This document shows positions 43,684-53,200 of a stretch of DNA of 64,000 nucleotides, in pieces (the stretch's first letter is position 1; every line of letters begins with the position of its first letter). Origin of the DNA: Pseudoalteromonas sp. SMS1. Its GTDB lineage: Bacteria; Pseudomonadota; Gammaproteobacteria; Enterobacterales; Alteromonadaceae. The notes under the pieces were generated by a model. That model worked only from the letters and a program-made list of their open reading frames with translations, was not told the DNA's origin and searched no databases. Both the position numbers and the translations under genes were made by a program. Where the stretch lies: the NCBI RefSeq assembly GCF_021530565.1, contig NZ_JAKGBI010000026.1:1-64000 (forward strand). The letters are read 5' to 3'.

Positions 43684-45195
43684 TTATGTTTCTTCTTCAG
43701 AAGGAGTTAGTGGACATTGCCCTAATAGAGTAATCGTACCGTCGTCTTCGAGTTGCTCCAATCGCACTTCAAACCCCCAAAGCCTATATAAGTGCTTTAA
43801 GACTTCAATCTTTGACTCAGCTAACGGAATTTTATCTTGAGGCACGTATCTCAATGTTAATGAACGGTCACCTCTGACATCCACATTGTACACTTGGATA
43901 TTGGGCTCATTGTTACTTAGGTTATAGTGTGCTGATAGGCTATTTCTCACCTTTAAATAACCAGTTTCATCATGAATGGCACTGACCTCTAGGTGAGAGG
44001 ACGATTCTTTATCTAAGATGGTGAAAAGTTTAAAATCTCTGATGATTTTAGGCGACAGAAATTGACTGACAAAGCTCTCATCTTTAAAGTTCTCCATTGC
44101 AAAATGCAGGGTATCTAGCCAATCTTTTCCTGCAAATTCGGGAAACCAATATTTATCTTCCTCAGTTGGACTTTCACATATCCGTCTAATGTCTACCATC
44201 ATATTAAACCCCAGTGCGTAAGGATTAATACCTGAATAAAACTTACTGTTGTAGGGGGGTTGGTAAACGACATTGGTATGACTTTGGAGGAACTCGAGCA
44301 TAAATGCATCACTGAGTTTACCCTCATCGTATAGATGATTAAGGATGGTGTAGTGCCAAAAAGTTGCCCAGCCTTCGTTCATTACCTGCGTTTGTCGTTG
44401 AGGATAAAAATATTGTGATATTTTTCTCACAATACGTATTATCTCTCTCTGCCAGGATTCGAGTAAGGGCGCATTCTTTTCAATGAAGTAAAGTATGTTC
44501 TCTTGTGGTTCAGAAGGGAATTTGGGTAGATTTTCTATGTCTTCTTGTTTGTTTGTGGGTATCGTTTTCCATAATTCATTGACTTGTGATTGCAGATAAT
44601 CCTCTCGCTCTTTTTGTCTTTTCTGCTCTTCGAATAGTGAGATTTGCTGTGGTCTTTTATAGCGGTCCACACCATAGTTCATAAGCGCATGGCAAGAATC
44701 CAGTAAGTTCTCAACTTCTTCAATCCCATACTTTTCTTCACATTGTGCGACATAATTTTTTGCAAAGACGAGATAATCGATAATAGAGGATGCGTCGGTC
44801 CAGGTTTTAAACAGATAATTGCCTTTGAAAAAAGAGTTATGTCCGTAGCAGGCATGGGCCATAACCAGTGCTTGCATGGGCAGCGTATTCTCTTCCATTA
44901 GGTACGCGATACAAGGATCTGAGTTAATGACGATTTCGTATGCCAACCCCATTTGTCCGCGTTTATAATTTTGCTCCGTTTGGATAAACTTTTTGCCATA
45001 GGACCAGTGTGCATAGCCGATCGGCATGCCGACACTCGAGTATGCATCCATCATTTGTTCTGCGGTTATTACCTCGATTTGATTTGGATAAGTATCAAGT
45101 CGATAGTGTTCGGCAACGCGTGCAATCTCGGCTTGATACATTTCAAGTCGTTCAAATGTCCAGTCAGGACCGTCATTTAAAGGGTTATAGGTCAT
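43684..45195 (-). CDS. ycgB: SpoVR-family protein (YcgB)
   Basis: A 503-residue SpoVR-like protein. Family segments are HWSYGKKF near 64, VMAHACYGHNSFFKGNYLF near 112 and MNEGWATFWHYTILNHLYDEG near 268, with conserved His/Glu residues. SpoVR acts in spore cortex formation in Bacillus, but in non-sporing bacteria the role is unclear. Last of the yeaG-yeaH-ycgB operon, a grouping seen in many proteobacteria. Confidence 0.93.
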   Translation of the reverse strand: MTYNPLNDGPDWTFERLEMYQAEIARVAEHYRLDTYPNQIEVITAEQMMDAYSSVGMPIGYAHWSYGKKFIQTEQNYKRGQMGLAYEIVINSDPCIAYLMEENTLPMQALVMAHACYGHNSFFKGNYLFKTWTDASSIIDYLVFAKNYVAQCEEKYGIEEVENLLDSCHALMNYGVDRYKRPQQISLFEEQKRQKEREDYLQSQVNELWKTIPTNKQEDIENLPKFPSEPQENILYFIEKNAPLLESWQREIIRIVRKISQYFYPQRQTQVMNEGWATFWHYTILNHLYDEGKLSDAFMLEFLQSHTNVVYQPPYNSKFYSGINPYALGFNMMVDIRRICESPTEEDKYWFPEFAGKDWLDTLHFAMENFKDESFVSQFLSPKIIRDFKLFTILDKESSSHLEVSAIHDETGYLKVRNSLSAHYNLSNNEPNIQVYNVDVRGDRSLTLRYVPQDKIPLAESKIEVLKHLYRLWGFEVRLEQLEDDGTITLLGQCPLTPSEEET

Positions 45196-45212
45196 TTGCG
45201 CTTCCCCTCTGA

Positions 45213-46499
45213 TTATGCTGCACCTTGCTGCTTTTGGCGGTTTTTCTTAAACAATTCTCTGAAGATTGGATAAATATCTTCAACCGAGCGTATGTGCTGC
45301 ATAGCAAAATTACTATAAGCTGCAGATAGGCCTTGATATTCGCGCCATAAACTTTGGTGAGCTCTTGTTGTAATTTCTATGTAGGCGTAATACCTGACCA
45401 CCTTCAATAGCTTGTTAGCCAATATATCCGTACAGTGTGGTGAATCATCTGCCCAATTGTCACCATCTGATGCTTGAGCAGCGTATATGTTCCAATCACC
45501 CTGTGAATAGCGCTCCGCAACGATTTCATCCATTAGCTTTAAGGCGCTAGACACGATGGTCCCACCGGTTTCTTGCGAGTAAAAAAACTCTTGCTCATCG
45601 ACCTCTTTTGCCTGTGTATGATGGCGGATATACACCACTTCAATATCTTTATAAGTGCGAGTTAAAAATTGATAGAGAAGTATATAAAAGCGTTTGGCCA
45701 TATCTTTAGTGGCCTGATCCATTGAACCAGAGACATCCATCAAACAAAACATCACCGCTTTGCTGGTGGGATGTGGCCTTTTTTCATAATTTCTAAAGCG
45801 TAAATCATAATTATCAATAAAAGGTACGGCCGCGATACGCTTCTTAAGTGTGTCGATCTCTTCCTCAAGTTTTTGTATCTTTTGTTGAGGCGGCACAGGC
45901 TCCGCCAGCAGCTCAGCTAACTCCTGTTCAAGCTCTTTGAGTTTGGATCTTTTACCTGCGGTCATTGCTATTCTCCGAGCAATAGACCCTTTCAGCGAGC
46001 GTACTATATCCAGATTACTTGGCATACCATCATTACAAAACCCAGCTCGATGGGTTTTCATTTGTACGAGTTTATCGAGCTGACTTTTTTGCAAATTAGG
46101 TAATTCAAGGTCCTCGAATAGTAAGTCAAGATATTCATCTTTTGATATCGAAAAGACAAAGTCATCTTGTCCCTCACCTTGATCGCTCGCATTCCCTTCA
46201 CCTGCCCCACCACCTTGTCCAGAGGGGGGCCTTTGAATTTTATCCCCCGTTGTGAACTGGTCGTTACCGGGATGGATATGATGTCTGTTGCCGCCTTTTC
46301 CTTGGTGGAACACAGGTTCACTGATATCTTTTTGTGGAATAGAAATACTCTCTCCACTACTGATATCGGTGACGCTTCTTTTATTTATCGCGTCTGAAAC
46401 TGCTTCTTTTATTTGTTTTTTGTAGCGCCGAATAAACCTTTGTCTATTCGGCGTACTTTTGTTTTTCCCATTCAATCTTCGATCGATGAAATGTGCCAT
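45213..46499 (-). CDS. yeaH: YeaH/YhbH-family protein (UPF0229)
   Basis: A 428-residue protein from ATG 46499, which has GGAGGA six bases upstream; the open frame runs 18 codons further. The start MAHFIDRRLNGKNKSTPNRQ is typical. A basic N-terminal region is followed by a VWA-like domain with CLMDVSGSMDQATKDMAKRF near 255, a MIDAS motif (DxSxS). It works with the YeaG kinase in E. coli stress adaptation. The partner genes on both sides are conserved. Confidence 0.93.
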   Translation of the reverse strand: MAHFIDRRLNGKNKSTPNRQRFIRRYKKQIKEAVSDAINKRSVTDISSGESISIPQKDISEPVFHQGKGGNRHHIHPGNDQFTTGDKIQRPPSGQGGGAGEGNASDQGEGQDDFVFSISKDEYLDLLFEDLELPNLQKSQLDKLVQMKTHRAGFCNDGMPSNLDIVRSLKGSIARRIAMTAGKRSKLKELEQELAELLAEPVPPQQKIQKLEEEIDTLKKRIAAVPFIDNYDLRFRNYEKRPHPTSKAVMFCLMDVSGSMDQATKDMAKRFYILLYQFLTRTYKDIEVVYIRHHTQAKEVDEQEFFYSQETGGTIVSSALKLMDEIVAERYSQGDWNIYAAQASDGDNWADDSPHCTDILANKLLKVVRYYAYIEITTRAHQSLWREYQGLSAAYSNFAMQHIRSVEDIYPIFRELFKKNRQKQQGAA

Positions 46500-46522
46500 A
46501 GACCATCCTCCAATCGCTAAGA

Positions 46523-48445
46523 TTACTGTGACTTTCTCACTCTCAAATACCACTCAGAAAGTAACCGAACCTGCTTCTGGGTATATCCTTTTTCCATCAT
46601 TCGATTGACAAAGTCCTCGTGCTTTTTCTGATCTTCTGCTGAAGTTTTGGCATTAAATGAGATTACGGGTAGTAAGTCTTCGGTATTTGAGAACATTTTC
46701 TTTTCAATAACTGTTCTCAGCTTCTCATAGCTTGTCCAAACCGGGTTATCACCATTATGGTGGGCGCGTGCCCGCAGAACGAAGTTCACAATTTCATTTC
46801 TGAAGTCTTTGGGGTTTGAAATGCCCGCGGGCTTCTCAATTTTCTCAAGTTCTGCATTCAGTGCTGATCTATCGAAAAGCTGGCCTGTGTCAGGGTCTCT
46901 ATATTCCTGATCTTGAATCCAAAAATCAGCATAGGTTACATAACGGTCAAAAATATTTTGCCCATATTCTGAATAGGACTCTAAATAAGCGGTTTGTAGC
47001 TCTTTACCGATAAATTCAACATATTGCGGAATTAAGTAGCCTTTTAAATGACTCAAGTAGCGCTCTTGTACTTCTGCACTAAACTGTTCGCGCTCAATTT
47101 GCTGTTCAAGCACATAGAATAAATGCACGGGGTTTGCAGCGACTTCAACGTGGTCAAAGTTAAAAACACGCGACAAAATTTTAAATGCAAAGCGTGTCGA
47201 CAAACCGTTCATGCCTTCATCTACTCCAGCATAATCTCGGTACTCTTGATAAGATTTTGCTTTGGGATCGGTGTCTTTTAAACTTTCACCATCATACACC
47301 CGCATTTTGGAGTAAATACTTGAGTTTTCGGGTTCTTTAATTCTTGATAATGATGAAAACTTAGCCAGCGTTTCCAAAGTGCCTGGTGCGCATTGTGCAT
47401 TTTTAAGCTCACTATTTTCGAGCAGTTTCTTGTAGATTTTGACTTCTTCAGACACCCGCAAACAATAAGGTACTTTCACAATAAAGACGCGGTCTAAAAA
47501 TGCTTCATTGTTTTTATTGTTTTTGAATGTTTGCCATTCAGATTCGTTAGAGTGAGCAAGTATGATGCCGTTAAACGGCAAAGCTGAAATGCCTTCGGTG
47601 CCATTGTAATTGCCCTCTTGTGTTGCTGTTAGCAGGGGGTGTAGCACTTTGATGGGCGCTTTAAACATTTCAACAAATTCCATTAAACCTTGGTTGGCAA
47701 GGCATAAAGCGCCAGAATACGCGTAAGCATCAGGATCATTTTGCGCAAAATGTTCTAGTTTTCTGATATCTACCTTGCCTACTAGTGCTGAAATATCTTG
47801 GTTATTTTCATCTCCGGGCTCTGTTTTAGCAATTGCCACTTGGTCAAGAATAGACGGGTAGCGCTTGACAACTTTAAACTTACTGATGTCGCCGTTGTAT
47901 TCATGGAGGCGTTTTGTCGCCCATGGAGACATCACGGTTTTCAAATAGCGCTTTGAAATACCGAACTCTTTTTCAAGCAATTCGCCATCTTCTTGCGCAT
48001 TAAAAAGACTGAGGGGGTGATCATTGACGGGCGAGTCTTTAATCGCATATACAGGCACTTGTTGCATCAAGTACTTGAGTTTTTCTGCAATCGATGACTT
48101 ACCACCACCGACAGGTCCAAGTAAGTAGAGGACTTGTTTACATTCCTCTAGCCCTTGAGCTGCATGCTTCAAGTAAGAAACGATTTGCTCAATGGCATCC
48201 TCCATGCCATAAAACTCTTGAAATGCTGGGTAACGTGCGATAACCCGATTCGAAAAGAGCCGGCTTAATCTAGCGTCGGTAGAAGTGTCTATCATCTCTG
48301 GCTCGCCGATGGCCATGAGCAATCTTTCAGGCGCACTGGCATAAGCTGCCTTATCCTCTTTACAAATTTCGAGAAACTCAGCGATTGTGAATTCTTCTTC
48401 TTTAGCTGCTTCGTATCGGGATTGGTAATGCTCAAATATAGTCAT
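46523..48445 (-). CDS. yeaG: PrkA-type serine protein kinase YeaG
   Basis: A 640-residue kinase of the PrkA family. An AAA-type N-terminal domain includes Walker A LLGPVGGGKSSIAEKL near 107 and DRLLSRLF-like arginine-finger region; the C-terminal PrkA domain has a LRARAHHNGDNPVWTSYEKL segment. In E. coli YeaG/YeaH respond to nitrogen and acid stress. ATG at 48445 has GGAG upstream; the open frame continues 16 codons beyond it. First gene of the operon. Confidence 0.93.
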   Translation of the reverse strand: MTIFEHYQSRYEAAKEEEFTIAEFLEICKEDKAAYASAPERLLMAIGEPEMIDTSTDARLSRLFSNRVIARYPAFQEFYGMEDAIEQIVSYLKHAAQGLEECKQVLYLLGPVGGGKSSIAEKLKYLMQQVPVYAIKDSPVNDHPLSLFNAQEDGELLEKEFGISKRYLKTVMSPWATKRLHEYNGDISKFKVVKRYPSILDQVAIAKTEPGDENNQDISALVGKVDIRKLEHFAQNDPDAYAYSGALCLANQGLMEFVEMFKAPIKVLHPLLTATQEGNYNGTEGISALPFNGIILAHSNESEWQTFKNNKNNEAFLDRVFIVKVPYCLRVSEEVKIYKKLLENSELKNAQCAPGTLETLAKFSSLSRIKEPENSSIYSKMRVYDGESLKDTDPKAKSYQEYRDYAGVDEGMNGLSTRFAFKILSRVFNFDHVEVAANPVHLFYVLEQQIEREQFSAEVQERYLSHLKGYLIPQYVEFIGKELQTAYLESYSEYGQNIFDRYVTYADFWIQDQEYRDPDTGQLFDRSALNAELEKIEKPAGISNPKDFRNEIVNFVLRARAHHNGDNPVWTSYEKLRTVIEKKMFSNTEDLLPVISFNAKTSAEDQKKHEDFVNRMMEKGYTQKQVRLLSEWYLRVRKSQ

Positions 48446-48582
48446 ATCAAACTCCAATAACCTGTTTAAAAAAAAGCTGGGGTTAAAATGCAAGGCTTAA
48501 TTAAAGCTTAGTCGTGTTATTGGATATTTGCTTAAAAAATATGAGAATTTAATGTGATAGCGAATTTTGACGAGGACAAAAA

Positions 48583-48604
48583 AAGGCGCGATTGCGCCTT
48601 ATTT
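48583..48604 (-). terminator. sodB terminator
   Basis: AAGGCGC-GATT-GCGCCTT with a T run on the minus strand (A run at 48578-48584 on plus). Confidence 0.85.
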
Positions 48605-48637
48605 ATTGCTTAAATTGGTACAGTTATACCGTTGTAT

Positions 48638-49219
48638 TTAAGCTAGATTTTCGTTTGCGAAATCCCAGTTAACTAGTGACCAGAAGCCTTTTAGGTACTC
48701 AGGACGAACATTGCGGTAATCGATATAGTAAGCATGTTCCCAAAGGTCTACTGTTAAAATTGGTGTTACACCTTCTTCAGTGAAAGGCGTAGCAGCATTT
48801 GATGTGTTAACAATGTCTAAAGAACCATCAGCAAGTTGAACTAACCAAGTCCAGCTTGAACCGAAGTTGTTTACAGCTTTGTCATTAAACGCTTCTTGGA
48901 ATGCCGCGAATGAGCCCCATTTCGCGTTGATTAATTCTGCAACCTTACCTTGCGCTTCACCACCACCATTTGGTGAAAGGCTATGCCAGTAGAAAGTGTG
49001 GTTCCAAATTTGCGCTGCATTATTGAAAATGCCGCCTTCAGAGCTAAGGACCACTTCATCCAATGTTTTGTTAGCGAAGTCTGTGCCTTCTACTAGGCCG
49101 TTAAGCTTAACAACATAAGTGTTGTGGTGTTTGCCGTGATGAAATTCTAAAGTTTCTTTAGAAATATGCGGCTCAAGTGCATCAATAGCGTAAGGAAGTG
49201 ACGGTAGTTCGAAAGCCAT
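48638..49219 (-). CDS. sodB: Iron superoxide dismutase
   Basis: A 193-residue Fe/Mn-type superoxide dismutase. Metal ligands are visible: His in LEFHHGKHHNTYV near 27, His in NHTFYWHSL near 74, and Asp/His in TVDLWEHAYYIDYRN near 157-161. The Gln in NNAAQIWNHTFY at about position 70 favours the iron form. ATG at 49219 has GGAG upstream; ten additional in-frame codons exist but are not typical. Confidence 0.96.
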   Translation of the reverse strand: MAFELPSLPYAIDALEPHISKETLEFHHGKHHNTYVVKLNGLVEGTDFANKTLDEVVLSSEGGIFNNAAQIWNHTFYWHSLSPNGGGEAQGKVAELINAKWGSFAAFQEAFNDKAVNNFGSSWTWLVQLADGSLDIVNTSNAATPFTEEGVTPILTVDLWEHAYYIDYRNVRPEYLKGFWSLVNWDFANENLA

Positions 49220-49454
49220 TTTAATCTCCATTTTTTGTTGAATTCCCAAAACTGTTAAAAAGTTGCCTTGCTACGGGCACATTTCGGTACGTTTTGGTTG
49301 TGTATAGTGATATTATAATTCCTGAGTATTTTACTCAAGTTTTAGCAAACAGCAATGGGCGTAGCTAAGACTTGTAGTCTGAATGATTCATATGCACTAT
49401 TTTTAATCAGGTCAGAGTGTATGTGAACTGATAATATCGTCATTTGAGGTATAT

Positions 49455-49790
49455 ATGGAAACCATTGAAAAGATTAAACAGCAAATTGCAGAAAACCCGA
49501 TTCTTCTATATATGAAGGGCTCTCCAAAGTTACCAAACTGTGGTTTTTCTTCTCAAGCTTCACAGGCCCTTATGGCATGCGGTGAGCAGTTTGCTTATGT
49601 AGATATTCTGTTAAACCCAGATATCCGTGCTGAGCTGCCTCATTATGCTAACTGGCCAACTTTTCCTCAACTTTGGGTTGAAGGGGAACTTATTGGTGGT
49701 TGTGATATCATCATAGAAATGTTCCAAAAAGGCGAATTACAGCCACTCATCACAGAAACTGCGGCTAAATACAAAGAAGCAGCAGAATAA
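49455..49790 (+). CDS. grxD: Monothiol glutaredoxin GrxD
   Basis: A 111-residue monothiol glutaredoxin. The active site CGFS lies in MKGSPKLPNCGFSSQASQAL near residue 30; the WPTFPQLWVEGELIGGCDII segment binds glutathione. It carries and delivers [2Fe-2S] clusters. It is monocistronic. Confidence 0.97.
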   Translation: METIEKIKQQIAENPILLYMKGSPKLPNCGFSSQASQALMACGEQFAYVDILLNPDIRAELPHYANWPTFPQLWVEGELIGGCDIIIEMFQKGELQPLITETAAKYKEAAE

Positions 49791-49814
49791 ACTTACGCAC
49801 TATTCGTGTGATTT

Positions 49815-49843
49815 AAACCCGGGCTAATTGCTCGGGTTTTTTT
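49815..49843 (+). terminator. grxD terminator
   Basis: AAACCCG...CGGGTTT around a 10-base loop with inner GC pairs, followed by a T run. Confidence 0.82.
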
Positions 49844-49995
49844 ATGCCTTCCGCTTGGTCGCATTGTGACCGATTGCCCGAAATTCAATTTCATCCTTGC
49901 GTATTCTTACCATCGCACAAACATAGCTTTTCCCTATATGACTAGAAAAAATGTCAAATATTACCATTGTGAATAGTTATTCATTGTTTTGCATG

Positions 49996-50012
49996 TTTAC
50001 GTTTACGTAAAC
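49996..50012 (+). promoter_or_regulatory. LiuR-like operator before gltBD
   Basis: TTTACGTTTACGTAAAC, identical over all 17 bases to the site at 18088-18104 before leucine dehydrogenase. Located 258 bases before the gltB ATG. Confidence 0.65.
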
Positions 50013-50269
50013 TGTTATGTGTTTTTCGTTTGTTATGAATGATTTAACATTTGATACCGGTGTCATTGTGTTTTAAATGTCATTTTATCCTGTAATATTG
50101 CGACTTATTAAATTTTGGTTACAAAATAGGGTCGTTGAAAAATATTCAAGAGAGTGAATATTTATTCTTCTTTTTGTTGACTCAATTTTAATTCAGCGCT
50201 AATTTTGAATATCTGCCAGTAAATCGTCGAAGTCATTTTAGCTGGCAGTTGTAGCAAGGGGAGGGGTCT

Positions 50270-53200
50270 ATGTTATATGACTCGGCATTAGAAAAAGATA
50301 ACTGTGGGTTTGGCCTAATTGCACATGCGCAAGGCCAAGCAAGTCACAAATTAATTCGTACCGCGATCACGGGTCTTGATCGCATGCAGCACAGAGGTGG
50401 AATCGCAGCCGATGGGAAAACTGGTGATGGGTGTGGTTTATTACTTCAAAAGCCGGACAGTTTCTTTCGAGCAATCGCAGCAGAAAATGATTGGCATTTA
50501 GGTAAAAACTACGCGGTTGGTATGGTGTTTTTGAACTCAGACCCAACACTTGCAAGCATTGCAAAAACGGTTATTAATGAAGAATTAGAAAAAGAAACAC
50601 TGTCTATTGTGGGGTGGCGAGTCGTGCCGACACAGCCATCAATGCTTGGACCAATAGCCAAAGCGCAATTGCCACAATTTGAGCAGGTTTTTGTCAGCGC
50701 ACCTGAGGGGTGGCGTCCAAAAGATTTAGAACGTCGTCTGTACATTGCAAGGCGCCGTATCGAAAAACGAATTAAAAACGATGACCAGTTTTATATCTCT
50801 AGTCTGTCTGGCTTGGTAACTGTGTATAAAGGTTTAATGATGCCAGCCGATCTGCCGAATTTTTATGAAGATTTGGCAGATTTAAGAATGACCAGTGCGA
50901 TATGTGTCTTTCATCAAAGATTTTCAACCAATACCCAGCCTAAATGGCCATTAGCCCAACCATTCCGTTATCTCGCTCACAATGGCGAAATAAACACGAT
51001 TATGGGTAACAGGCAGTGGGCAAGCGCACGCGCCTACAAATTTTCTTCACCGTTATTACCTGACCTTCAAGCAGCGGCCCCGTTTGTAAACGAGTCTGGG
51101 TCTGACTCATCCAGCCTTGATAATATTCTTGAGCTGTTTCTCGCTGGTGGGATGGACATTTTTAGAGCGATGCGCATGCTTGTACCACCGGCATGGCAAA
51201 AAAATCGTGCTATGGATGATGATCTTCGCGCGTTTTATGACTTCAATTCGATGCATATGGAGCCTTGGGATGGCCCCGCTGGCATTGTAATGTCAGACGG
51301 TCGATTTGCTGCGTGTAACTTAGACAGAAATGGCTTAAGACCCGCTCGCTATGTTGTGACGCAGGATGGGTTTATTACTGTCGCGTCTGAAGTCGGGATT
51401 TGGGATTATCAAGCCGATGAAGTCATAGAGAAGGGCCGAGTAGGACCCGGTGAACTGCTCGTTGTGGATACATTACACGGTAAGATTTGGCAATCATCAG
51501 AAATTGACCAAGATCTTAAAGCAAGGCATCCTTATCGCGCTTGGCTTGAGCAAAATGTTCAGCAGCTGACGCCCTTCGAGGAACTTGATGAAAAAGATGC
51601 AGGTCAGCGAGATTTTAACGATGAAGTACTACTGACATATCAAAAGCAATTTGGCTATAGTAACGAAGAAGTCGAACAGGTAATTAGTGTCATGGGGGCG
51701 AATGGCCAAGAGGCTACAGGCTCAATGGGAGATGATACACCATTTGCTGTACTCTCACAGGGCGCGCGCGCGCTCTATGATTATTTTAGACAAAAGTTTG
51801 CTCAGGTAACTAATCCGCCCATCGATCCGCTGAGAGAAAACCATGTCATGTCTCTCGCCACATGTATTGGCCGTGAACAAAACGTGTTTAATGAAACAAC
51901 AGGCCATGCTAAACGGCTCCAGTTTAATTCTCCAATCTTAACGTTTTCAGATGTTCAACAGCTCAAGTCTGCAGGTGATGAACACTACAAAGTGGGTGTG
52001 GTGAGTTTAAATTATAACCCGTCTGAAGGGTTAGCGCAGGCAATTCGCCGTGTGTGTGATGAAGCGCAAGAGAAAGCGGCTCAAGGCTGCGTAATGATAC
52101 TTTTAAGTGACAGAGATATTTCTAAAAATCTGCTCCCTATTCCTGCAGCAATGGCTGTTGGTGCCGTGCAACAAAGGTTAGTAAATAATAACTTACGTTG
52201 CGATTCAAATATTATTGTTGAAACGGGCAGTGCGCGTGACCCACATCAATTTGCGGTTTTATTAGGCTTTGGCGCAACGGCGATTTATCCCTATTTAGCA
52301 TATGAGACGTTGGTCTCGCTCGCAGATAAGGGAGTGATCAAAAAGTCCTATCGTGATGTCACGCTAGCATATCGCAATGCGATTAATAAAGGTTTGTACA
52401 AGATTATGTCCAAAATGGGGATCAGTACGATTGCATCTTATCGTTGCTCGATGCTCTTTGAGGCAGTCGGACTTGGCGATGACGTGGTTGATTTGTGTTT
52501 TAAAGGGGTTGTGAGTCGAATTAAAGGAGCTGGCTTTGACAATTTTGAATCCGAAACCAAGCTTCTTCACAAATTAGCCTATAGTAAGCGCAAACTGCTA
52601 AGTCATGGTGGACTGCTAAAATATGTCCATGGTGGCGAATATCACGCCTATAACCCTGATGTCGTTCAGTCTCTTCAGGTGGCCGTAAAATCGGGTAATT
52701 ACGAGGATTATCTTAAATATGCTGAGATAGTCAATAACCGCCCAGTGACAAACTTAAGAGATTTAATGCAACTTAAGCTGCCTGAGTCAGGTATATCGGT
52801 TGATGACGTTGAGCCAGCAACAGAGCTTTACAAACGCTTTGATTCCGCTGCTATGAGTATTGGTGCCTTGTCGCCAGAAGCCCATGAAGCACTGGCAATT
52901 GCAATGAACCGTTTGGGTGGATACTCTAATTCAGGAGAGGGAGGCGAGGATAAAGCACGCTTTGGTAACGAGCGTAACTCGCGGATCAAGCAAGTTGCTT
53001 CGGGTCGGTTTGGCGTTACACCGCACTACCTGCAAAGCGCTGATGTTATTCAAATTAAAGTCGCACAGGGTGCAAAACCTGGCGAAGGTGGGCAGTTGCC
53101 AGGCGAGAAAGTCACGCCTTATATTGCCAAATTACGCTATTCAGTACCCGGTGTGACACTGATTTCACCACCGCCACATCACGATATTTATTCGATTGAG

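Larger units (their letters stand above)
49791..50269. other. Intergenic region grxD - gltB
   Basis: Contains the grxD terminator (49815-49843), the LiuR-like operator (49996-50012) and an AT-rich stretch that should hold the gltB promoter. No gene is supportable. Confidence 0.7.
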
